5,009 bases of DNA from an uncultured bacterium. GTDB taxonomy: Bacteria; Bacillota; Clostridia; Lachnospirales; Lachnospiraceae. The translations under genes and the position numbers were made by a program. The stretch covers positions 1 through 5,009 of the forward strand of contig CAMBUC010000172.1 in NCBI GenBank assembly GCA_945871045.1. Reading direction: 5' to 3'. The notes beneath the pieces are model-generated. The model did not search any database, had not been told where the DNA came from, and saw only the letters and a program-made list of their open reading frames with translations. Shown piece by piece: positions 1-5,009 of the stretch (within the stretch, counting starts at the first letter, position 1; each line of letters begins with the position of its first letter).

Positions 1-756
1 CGGAACTTTTGCAGGCAGGCAAATGTTGTTGATGATCTCAGTATTGTTTGCACAGGTGTTATCTGTAGGAACATAGATCACATCGCTGTTCTCTGCTGCC
101 TTTGTTGCAACTGCTGCCAGATCATTGGAATCTGAGAACGCGTAGAACTCACAAGTATAACCTTTTTCCTCAAGAAAGCCCTTTACGGTATCAACCTGAT
201 ACTGTGAGTTCGCTTCTGCCGAGCAGTATAACAGACCAACATTTTTTGCATCCGGGAATAACTCCTGAATCATATCTGCCTGTCCGTCTAACGGAGCAAG
301 GTCTGAGGTTCCTGAAATATTCTTTCCAACTGTACCGTTGAAATCATCTAACTCTAACGCAACACCATACTCTGTTACAGATGTTCCCAAGACCGGAATG
401 CTGTCTGTTCCGGCTGCGGCTGCCTGAAGTGCAGGAGTCGCATTTGCAAGAATCAGATCTACACCCGAAGATACAAATCCATTCACGATGGTTGCACAGG
501 TATTGGGATCATTCTGCGCATTCTGCTCATCAAAGGTTACTTTATCTTCACCGACTGCCTCGGTAAGCGCCTCCTTAAATCCCTCTGTGGCAGCGTCCAG
601 TGCGGGATGCTGTACTAACTGACAGATACCTACGGTATAGGAATCCTTGGTGGTGGCTGCTTCTTCTGCCGGTGCAGATGTTTCTTTTGAGCCGCATGCT
701 CCCAGTGAAAGCATCATAACAGATGCTAAAATAATTGATAATACTTTCTTTTTCAT
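1..756 (-). CDS. TrpX-like ABC transporter substrate-binding lipoprotein (3' end cut by window edge)
   Basis: This is the N-terminal 252 residues of an extracytoplasmic solute-binding lipoprotein of the ABC_sub_bind (TrpX-like) family; the frame is open to the left edge. Residues 1-20 form a lipoprotein leader (MKKK, a hydrophobic stretch, lipobox L-G-A-C with the lipidated Cys at 21), followed by a Ser/Ala/Glu-rich tether to about residue 38. The mature domain starts with YTVGICQLVQHPALDAATEG (40-59) and continues with QNAQND (78-83), GTSDLAPLDGQADMI and VGLLYCSAEANSQYQVD, all typical of this family. Family members are usually about 320-330 residues, so roughly three quarters is present. It would deliver its ligand to a permease/ATPase pair, expected downstream beyond the window. 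Characterised relatives bind tryptophan or other amino acids, but the ligand cannot be read from the sequence. The ATG at 756 follows AAGGAG (GGAG 8 nt upstream). The gene has its own promoter. Confidence 0.92.
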   Translation of the reverse strand, partial: MKKKVLSIILASVMMLSLGACGSKETSAPAEEAATTKDSYTVGICQLVQHPALDAATEGFKEALTEAVGEDKVTFDEQNAQNDPNTCATIVNGFVSSGVDLILANATPALQAAAAGTDSIPVLGTSVTEYGVALELDDFNGTVGKNISGTSDLAPLDGQADMIQELFPDAKNVGLLYCSAEANSQYQVDTVKGFLEEKGYTCEFYAFSDSNDLAAVATKAAENSDVIYVPTDNTCANNTEIINNICLPAKVP

Positions 757-793
757 TGTCTTCTCTCCTTTTTGCTTCAAAAATCATCGCTTC

Positions 794-801
794 AACGCGT
801 T
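794..801. promoter_or_regulatory. Palindrome AACGCGTT next to the inverted repeat
   Basis: A perfect 8-bp palindrome, extendable to an imperfect 14-bp one (TTnAACGCGTTnAA, 791-804), directly abutting and slightly overlapping the operator-like repeat. A central CG flanked by A/T arms resembles LacI-family half-site geometry, but this is only a resemblance. Its position in the early leader fits a second protein-binding site, or part of a composite one. Confidence 0.3.
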
Positions 802-820
802 AAAGTGATAACTTCACTTT
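802..820. promoter_or_regulatory. Inverted repeat at the predicted transcription start, candidate operator
   Basis: A perfect 7-bp inverted repeat with a 5-bp centre (AAAGTGA-N5-TCACTTT). It begins 4 bp downstream of the -10 box and covers the predicted start near 818, a position where a bound repressor would block initiation. No U-tract follows, so it does not look like a terminator. The regulator is unknown. Confidence 0.5.
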
Positions 821-824
821 CTCG

Positions 825-853
825 ATTAAACCACTTTTTGAGAAAAATGTCAA
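825..853 (-). promoter_or_regulatory. Sigma-A type promoter for the TrpX-like lipoprotein gene
   Basis: On the minus strand a perfect -35 box TTGACA (853-848) is followed after exactly 17 nt by TTTAAT (830-825), a good -10 box. Transcription would begin near 818, giving a leader of about 60 nt before the ATG at 756. It lies between the end of the PAP2 gene and the lipoprotein gene, so the latter is an independent transcription unit. This is read directly from consensus matches; no start site has been measured. Confidence 0.8.
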
Positions 854-887
854 GAAGTCTTTGTGTATTTACGAACATTTTTTTGTT

Positions 888-1433
888 TCATGTTGTCCGC
901 TTTTTTGACTCCACCATGCAAGAAACCGCATAAACCACAGCACTGGAAAACCACCCGATCAGAAAACCGGCCAGCACATCCGTAGGAAAATGTACACACA
1001 GATATAATCTGGATAAAGCGATGAGTGCTGCAAGCACGACCAGCGGAATCCCATATTTTTTTGGCAGCATACGCACGTAGATCAAAGCACATGCAAAGGA
1101 CGCACAGGTATGCCCGGACGGAAACGAGGATTCAAACGGTAGCCTGCCGATTGGAATGATCTGATCCGAGTAAACATACGGACGCATACGATCCACCAGC
1201 GGCTTTAAGGTCACGTTTGTGATGAGCGCGCCCAACGCTAATGCACATCCTGCCATGATGCCCACTTTTCTGGTCTTCTTTGGGATCATGAATGCCACCG
1301 CCAGAAGAATCCAAAACATTCCGCCATCACCAAAATGCGTGATAAGCTCCCAAAAACCGTTCATCCACGCAAACCGCAGATGTTCCTGAATAAATAATAA
1401 GATTGAAAGATCCAATTGTTGAATCCAAGCCAT
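888..1433 (-). CDS. PAP2-family membrane phosphatase
   Basis: A 181-residue integral membrane phosphatase of the PAP2 (type 2 phosphatidic acid phosphatase) superfamily. All three catalytic signatures are present: KPLVDRMRP (K77-P85, the KX6RP motif), PSGH (105-108, with the acid/base His108), and SRLYLCVHFPTD (S141-D152, the SRX5HX3D motif with nucleophile His148). Hydrophobic segments lie at about 39-51, 57-75, 128-147 and 152-172. The length fits small bacterial members such as undecaprenyl-diphosphate phosphatases of the BcrC type and phosphatidylglycerophosphatases. The substrate, an isoprenoid pyrophosphate or a lipid phosphate, cannot be decided from motifs. The active site of this family faces the outside of the membrane. 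The ATG at 1433 follows GGGGAGA by 7 nt and lies 31 bp after the feoB stop, so it is probably co-transcribed with feoB. No convincing terminator follows its TGA. Confidence 0.92.
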   Translation of the reverse strand: MAWIQQLDLSILLFIQEHLRFAWMNGFWELITHFGDGGMFWILLAVAFMIPKKTRKVGIMAGCALALGALITNVTLKPLVDRMRPYVYSDQIIPIGRLPFESSFPSGHTCASFACALIYVRMLPKKYGIPLVVLAALIALSRLYLCVHFPTDVLAGFLIGWFSSAVVYAVSCMVESKKRTT

Positions 1434-1464
1434 AAAAAAGTCTCCCCTTTGAAATAAAAATATA

Positions 1465-3852
1465 CTACACCAACCCGATGGCCAGTCCGATCAGACGAAC
1501 GACAAGCGCCATCACCCAGGCGATCAGGCACTGGATGAAAACGGTCAGTGTCGCTGCACCTCTGCCGCCCATCTCACGCTTTACCGTAGCGATGGCTGCC
1601 ACGCAGGGCGTATACAGCAGTGTAAATACTAAAAATACAATGGCACCAAAGGGCGTAAACAGCGTGGGCAGCGCCGTAACATCTCCGCCCAGCAAAACCG
1701 TCAGCGTTGAGACGACACTCTCTTTTGCTGTAAAACCGGTGATCAGCGCGGTGGCGATCCGCCAGTCCCCAAAACCAAGGGGCGCAAAGATCGGAGCGAT
1801 CAGTCCTCCAAGCATTGCCAGAAGGCTCTCGTCCGGTGATGCCACCACATTCAGACGCAGATCGAAATTCTGTAAAAACCAGATGATGATCGTTGCAAGG
1901 AAAATGATCGTAAATGCTTTCTGAATAAAATCCTTTGCCTTCTCCCAGATCAACTGTCCCACACTCTTCGCTGCCGGAAGTCTGTAATTCGGAAGTTCCA
2001 TAACAAACGGAACCGGCTCTCCCGTAAACTTTGTCTTACAGAGGATGAGTGCATAGAAGATTCCGCAAATAATTCCAAAGAAATAGAGTCCGACCATGAC
2101 AACAGGTCTCCACGGACGGGGGAAAAAGGCGGTTGTAAATAACGCATAAATAGGCAACTTTGCACTACAACTCATAAACGGTGTCAGGAGGATCGTCATC
2201 TTTCGGTCACGTTCACTGGAAAGCGTTCTTGTGGCCATGATCGCAGGAACCGAACATCCAAAGCCAATGAGCATCGGCACAAAACTTCTTCCGGAAAGTC
2301 CGATCTTTCGAAGCAGTTTATCCATAACAAAAGCCACCCGCGCCATATATCCGGTATCTTCCAAAATAGATAAAAAGAAAAATAATGTCACGATCGTAGG
2401 CAAAAAACTGATCACGCTTCCAACACCCTGACAGATACCTTCTACGACCATACTGTGCACCACCGGATTGATCTTCCATAGCGTAAGACCTTTATCTATG
2501 AGTGAAATGACCGCATCCACTCCAAGAGACATCAGATCCGACAGCCATGCACCGATCAGTCCAAAGGTCATGGCAAATACAAGGGCCATAATTCCGATAA
2601 AACACGGGATGGCTGTATATTTTCCTGTTAAGATCCGGTCGATGGCCACACTTCTTTTATGCTCCTTACTCTCATGGGGGCGGACAACTGTCTCTTCACA
2701 AAGTTTTTCGATAAAATCAAAACGCATATTTGCAAGAGCTGCTTCCCGTTCTACGCCGCCCTCTTTTTCCATATTGGAAATGATCGTCCGAAGTGCCGAT
2801 TGTTCTTCCTCCGGCAGCTGCAAGGCCTCTATCACTAAACGGTCGCCTTCTACGGTTTTTGTGGCTGCAAAGCGAAGCGGAAGCGCTGCTGCACGCGCAT
2901 AGGGTGCCAACAGATGGGCGGTTGCATGGATGCAGCGATGAACCGCACCTGTCGCATCGCTCTTATCCCCTCCGATGGGGCAAAAATCAATACGTCCCGG
3001 TGCTTCCCGATAACGGGCTACGTGGATCGCATGACTGATCAATTCTTCGATACCTTCATTTTTTGCCGCACTGATGGGCACAACCGGGATTCCAAGAATC
3101 CGCTCCAGTTCATTGATATAGATGGTTCCGCCGTTATCGCGCACTTCATCCATCATGTTCAGCGCCAGTACCATCGGAATTTCAAGTTCCATCAGCTGCA
3201 TTGTCAGACATAGATTGCGTTCGATATTTGTGGCATCTACAATGTTTATGATTCCATCCGGTTTCTCCCGAAGCAGAAAATCTCTGGTGACGATCTCTTC
3301 ATTGGAATAGGGCGATAAAGAATAAATACCCGGGAGATCGGTTACGGTGGCTTCCGGATGATTCCGGATCGTTCCGTCTTTCCGGTCCACCGTCACACCC
3401 GGAAAGTTGCCCACATGCTGATTGGACCCGGTCAACTGGTTAAAAAGTGTGGTCTTTCCACAGTTCTGATTGCCGGCAAGGGCAAAACGGATGGGCTGCC
3501 CTTTGGGTATCGCTGCTCCAAGTTTATGCTGCTTCCAATCCTCCGCATCACCCAGTTCACCCATTCCCGGATGTAACGAAGACGCACGGCGGCCGCCGGC
3601 TCCGTTTTTCGATGCAGGCGCCTGCTCTTCCACCAGTTCCACCTCGATATTCGCTGCCTCAGCCAAACGCAGTGTCAACTCGTAACCACGCAGTTCGATC
3701 TCGATGGGATCGCCCATAGGCGCTACTTTTCTAAGGGACACTACCGTTTTAGGCGTAAGGCCCATATCGAGAAGATGGTGGCGCAATGCTCCTTTCCCGT
3801 CAATATAAATAATCTGTGCACTCTCGTGTTCCTTTAATTCACTCAGTCTCAT
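1465..3852 (-). CDS. feoB: Ferrous iron transporter FeoB with fused N-terminal FeoA domain
   Basis: A 795-residue Fe(II) uptake protein of the cytoplasmic membrane. Residues 1-75 are a complete FeoA (SH3-like) domain, including LLDMGLTPKT and GDPIEIELRGYELTLR. A Gly/Ser/Ala-rich linker (about 76-118) joins it to the FeoB G domain: G1 GNQNCGKT (127-134), G2 Thr154 in FPGVTVD, G3 DLPG (172-175), G4 NMMD (232-235), G5 SAAKNEG (261-267). A helical spacer/GDI-like region runs to about 390. The membrane part (about 411-795) contains the two Gate-type regions, with conserved cysteines in GFGCSVPAI (Cys533) and MSCSAKLP (Cys562), then FTAKESV (707-713) and YTPCVAAIA (Cys750). The length fits FeoB (about 700-770) plus FeoA. 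The ATG at 3852 has TGGAG 8 nt upstream and starts exactly at the FeoA domain, which supports this start. There is no separate feoA or feoC gene beside it. No Fur- or DtxR-type box was recognised upstream. The PAP2 gene follows after 31 bp. Confidence 0.97.
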   Translation of the reverse strand: MRLSELKEHESAQIIYIDGKGALRHHLLDMGLTPKTVVSLRKVAPMGDPIEIELRGYELTLRLAEAANIEVELVEEQAPASKNGAGGRRASSLHPGMGELGDAEDWKQHKLGAAIPKGQPIRFALAGNQNCGKTTLFNQLTGSNQHVGNFPGVTVDRKDGTIRNHPEATVTDLPGIYSLSPYSNEEIVTRDFLLREKPDGIINIVDATNIERNLCLTMQLMELEIPMVLALNMMDEVRDNGGTIYINELERILGIPVVPISAAKNEGIEELISHAIHVARYREAPGRIDFCPIGGDKSDATGAVHRCIHATAHLLAPYARAAALPLRFAATKTVEGDRLVIEALQLPEEEQSALRTIISNMEKEGGVEREAALANMRFDFIEKLCEETVVRPHESKEHKRSVAIDRILTGKYTAIPCFIGIMALVFAMTFGLIGAWLSDLMSLGVDAVISLIDKGLTLWKINPVVHSMVVEGICQGVGSVISFLPTIVTLFFFLSILEDTGYMARVAFVMDKLLRKIGLSGRSFVPMLIGFGCSVPAIMATRTLSSERDRKMTILLTPFMSCSAKLPIYALFTTAFFPRPWRPVVMVGLYFFGIICGIFYALILCKTKFTGEPVPFVMELPNYRLPAAKSVGQLIWEKAKDFIQKAFTIIFLATIIIWFLQNFDLRLNVVASPDESLLAMLGGLIAPIFAPLGFGDWRIATALITGFTAKESVVSTLTVLLGGDVTALPTLFTPFGAIVFLVFTLLYTPCVAAIATVKREMGGRGAATLTVFIQCLIAWVMALVVRLIGLAIGLV

Positions 3853-3921
3853 GTATGTATCTCCAGTCTGTCAGCCGTCTTTATCGTTCCATTTCCTAAC
3901 TGCTTTGTTCTTTCACAGTTC

Positions 3922-4392
3922 CTATAACACCTTCTCCATACCGGTCTTATAGGGCACGAGTCCCATTGCCTCGTAAAACTTCTTTGCAGATGGATTACAC
4001 TCCCACACATTTAACGTCACATTGTAGCAGCCGCTTTCCTTTGCAAAACGAAGAACATGTTCATAGATCTGACTGCCGACATGCTGTCCGCGCAGTGTCT
4101 CGTCCACACACAGATCATCAATATAAAGTGTTTTGATCGGGGTTAAGATGTTGTCATCCTTGTGATGCTCAAATACGCAGAAAGCATAGCCTATGACCTG
4201 CTCCTGTTCATCCAGTCCCACAAAGATCGGACGTTCATCATCTGCAATGATCTCCAACAATTGATCATCCGTATATTTCTTTACATTGGCTTTGAACAGG
4301 TCTGGTCTTCCGTTGTGATGCACCATCAGCACCTGATTCAATAACTGGTTGATCCCATCCATATCCTTCTTTTCTGCTCTTCTGATCTGCAT
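3922..4392 (-). CDS. GNAT-family N-acetyltransferase
   Basis: A 156-residue cytoplasmic acetyltransferase of the GNAT superfamily, which transfers the acetyl group of acetyl-CoA to an amine. The fold can be followed in order: beta1 (MQIRRAEKKDMDGI), the conserved-looking VHHNGRPDLFK segment, beta strands PIFVGLDE and VIGYAFCVFEHH, motif A LYIDDLCVDETLRGQHVG with the CoA pyrophosphate loop RGQHVG, and motif B VWECNPSAKKFYEAMGLVP near the C-terminus. The acceptor is unknown; similar genes are common in clostridia, and the protein could act on a small molecule or on a protein N-terminus. An in-frame TTG at 4410 would add six residues, but those codons are the ribosome site itself (AAGGAG), so the ATG at 4392 is chosen. 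The TAG stop is 69 bp before feoB, with no clear terminator between them. Confidence 0.9.
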   Translation of the reverse strand: MQIRRAEKKDMDGINQLLNQVLMVHHNGRPDLFKANVKKYTDDQLLEIIADDERPIFVGLDEQEQVIGYAFCVFEHHKDDNILTPIKTLYIDDLCVDETLRGQHVGSQIYEHVLRFAKESGCYNVTLNVWECNPSAKKFYEAMGLVPYKTGMEKVL

Positions 4393-4400
4393 AACTTTTT

Positions 4401-4407
4401 TCTCCTT
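4401..4407 (-). promoter_or_regulatory. Ribosome binding site that fixes the GNAT start
   Basis: AAGGAGA lies 9 nt upstream of the ATG at 4392. It overlaps the codons that would follow an alternative TTG start at 4410, so translation almost certainly begins at 4392 and not at the TTG. Confidence 0.85.
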
Positions 4408-4440
4408 CAATACCCTTTTTTATTTACATTCGTAACTGTT

Positions 4441-4530
4441 CCGTACCTTCACAGTCGCGATGAAGAATCCATCCTTGCACTGACGAAACGTCCCCATACG
4501 CCACTTGATGCCGCGCAGGAGACGTTTGGA
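4441..4530. other. GC-rich block of unknown nature in the dut-GNAT spacer
   Basis: By hand count this 90-bp block is about 56% G+C (50 of 90), while the spacer on either side (4393-4440 and 4531-4552) is about 27%. The edges are sharp, which suggests an inserted or separately evolved unit and not ordinary intergenic drift. It contains the long stem-loop at 4486-4527. Two minus-strand frames stay open across it for about 40 codons each (4546-4424, and 4542-4420 following a TGA), but neither has a ribosome site, so coding is doubtful. Possible natures are a dispersed intergenic repeat, a small structured RNA or regulatory leader, or a gene remnant. No function is assigned. Confidence 0.5.
4486..4527. 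repeat. Long inverted repeat / stem-loop
   Basis: The outer arms AAACGTCCCC (4486-4495) and GGAGACGTTT (4518-4527) pair over 10 positions with one G-T type pair. After a single bulged base at 4496, inner arms TACGC (4497-4501) and GCGCA (4513-4517) add five more pairs, closing an 11-nt loop (4502-4512). No run of T follows the stem on either strand, only TTTCGTC on the minus strand, so a standard intrinsic terminator is unlikely. It could still form in the transcript leaving dut. Confidence 0.6.
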
Positions 4531-4552
4531 ATGGTCTTTGACTCATAAAATT

Positions 4553-4993
4553 TTAGTTTTTTCCGGTGGAACCAAAGCCGCCGCGGTCTTCCCCCTCTAA
4601 GTACTCCACCTCATCAAAATGAATCTTCGGTTGGTTCTCTACAATACGAAACTGACAGATCCGGTCGTTGGCATGCACGACAACATCCCTTGTGGCGTAT
4701 GCCGGCCAACGCCAGATATCATTTTGTCCGCAATAGGTCTGATCAATGATCCCACAGGAATTTGTCTGGATCAGGCCATAATTTTTAAAGGTGGAACTGC
4801 GGGGCACTACATGCGCTTCATACCCTTTGGGAAGCTGCATGGACACGCCTAAATTTACTAATCGAAACTCTCCTGCATGAAACTCCACATCCTCAGCCGC
4901 ACGCAGATCGATCCAGTCAGATTTTCCGTCAATGTAGGTCAATTTGTCGATCTTATCTGTATGATAAACAATCTTGATCGTCTCTTCTCTCAT
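4553..4993 (-). CDS. dut: Trimeric dUTP diphosphatase (dUTPase)
   Basis: A 146-residue homotrimeric-type dUTPase, which hydrolyses dUTP to dUMP and pyrophosphate, keeping uracil out of DNA and supplying dUMP for thymidylate synthesis. The five family motifs are in order: motif 1 IDLRA with Asp29, motif 2 PRSS (64-67), motif 3 GIIDQTYCG (81-89) with catalytic-type Asp84 and uracil-stacking Tyr87, motif 4 NDRICQF (109-115), and the flexible C-terminal motif 5 RGGFGSTG (137-144). Length fits the trimeric family (about 140-155). Motif 3 reads YCGQND where many members have YRGE, a variant that I associate with clostridial and phage-like dUTPases. PRSS together with the complete motif 5 favours dUTPase over dCTP deaminase. 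The ATG at 4993 is preceded by AGGAGT with 8 nt spacing. Any upstream partner gene lies beyond the window. Confidence 0.93.
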   Translation of the reverse strand: MREETIKIVYHTDKIDKLTYIDGKSDWIDLRAAEDVEFHAGEFRLVNLGVSMQLPKGYEAHVVPRSSTFKNYGLIQTNSCGIIDQTYCGQNDIWRWPAYATRDVVVHANDRICQFRIVENQPKIHFDEVEYLEGEDRGGFGSTGKN

Positions 4994-5009
4994 AGTTATG
5001 ACTCCTGTT

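Noticed and set aside
102..566. Two plus-strand open frames (102-341 and 381-566)
   Set aside because: Both are antisense to the substrate-binding lipoprotein, whose frame is continuous with clear family motifs.
575..787. Minus-strand 70-codon frame overlapping the lipoprotein start
   Set aside because: It is out of frame with the lipoprotein leader and lacks a ribosome site at its start; the real ATG at 756 has one.
1478..1924. Plus-strand 148-codon open frame inside feoB
   Set aside because: It is antisense to the conserved FeoB C-terminal membrane region, shows low-complexity Ser/Thr/Arg-rich composition, and resembles no family I recognise.
2468..2902. Plus-strand 144-codon open frame inside feoB
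   Set aside because: It lies opposite the well-conserved FeoB spacer and membrane start, and its composition is typical of an antisense shadow.
3853..3921. An iron-responsive promoter or Fur/DtxR box upstream of feoB
   Set aside because: I found no convincing -35/-10 pair and no recognisable metal-regulator box in this 69-bp gap, only the ribosome site.
4393..4410. TTG start at 4410 for the GNAT gene
   Set aside because: The added codons are the Shine-Dalgarno sequence of the ATG at 4392, and the GNAT fold begins at that ATG.
4486..4527. The stem-loop as an intrinsic terminator of dut
   Set aside because: The stem is strong, but it is followed by TTTCGTC, not by a run of T, on the coding strand, and there is no T-run on the other strand either.
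4424..4546. A 40-residue minus-strand frame (MSQRPFQTSP...) in the dut-GNAT spacer
   Set aside because: There is no ribosome site before its ATG, a second minus-strand frame is equally open over the same block, and the long stem-loop lies within it. It is reported as part of the unexplained block instead of as a gene.

Overview
The window looks like ordinary chromosomal DNA of a low-to-mid GC Firmicute, most likely a gut Clostridium-type bacterium (Lachnospiraceae or a close relative). This rests on AGGAG-type ribosome sites before every gene, a Gram-positive lipoprotein leader, a FeoA-FeoB fusion, and protein sequences that resemble clostridial families. The family assignment is inference; no rRNA or other taxonomic marker is present.

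All five genes lie on the minus strand, so they read from the right end of the window to the left. In transcription order they are: a trimeric dUTPase (4993-4553); a 160-bp spacer holding a GC-rich block that can fold into a strong stem-loop; a GNAT acetyltransferase (4392-3922); a FeoA-FeoB ferrous iron transporter (3852-1465); a PAP2-family membrane phosphatase (1433-888); a 131-bp promoter/operator region; and the first 252 codons of a TrpX-like ABC-transporter lipoprotein that runs off the left edge (756-1). No plus-strand gene is supported: the plus-strand open frames inside genes are antisense shadows.

feoB and the PAP2 gene are 31 bp apart with a strong ribosome site between them and are probably co-transcribed. 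The GNAT gene precedes feoB by 69 bp with no recognisable terminator and may belong to the same transcript. The lipoprotein gene has its own well-formed sigma-A promoter and starts a separate unit, whose permease and ATPase genes would be expected just outside the window. No shared pathway is evident: nucleotide-pool sanitation, acetylation, iron uptake, lipid phosphate hydrolysis and small-molecule import sit side by side.

No new multi-gene system is visible. The least explained parts are the GC-rich stem-loop block between dut and the GNAT gene, and the perfect inverted repeat at the predicted start of transcription of the lipoprotein gene.
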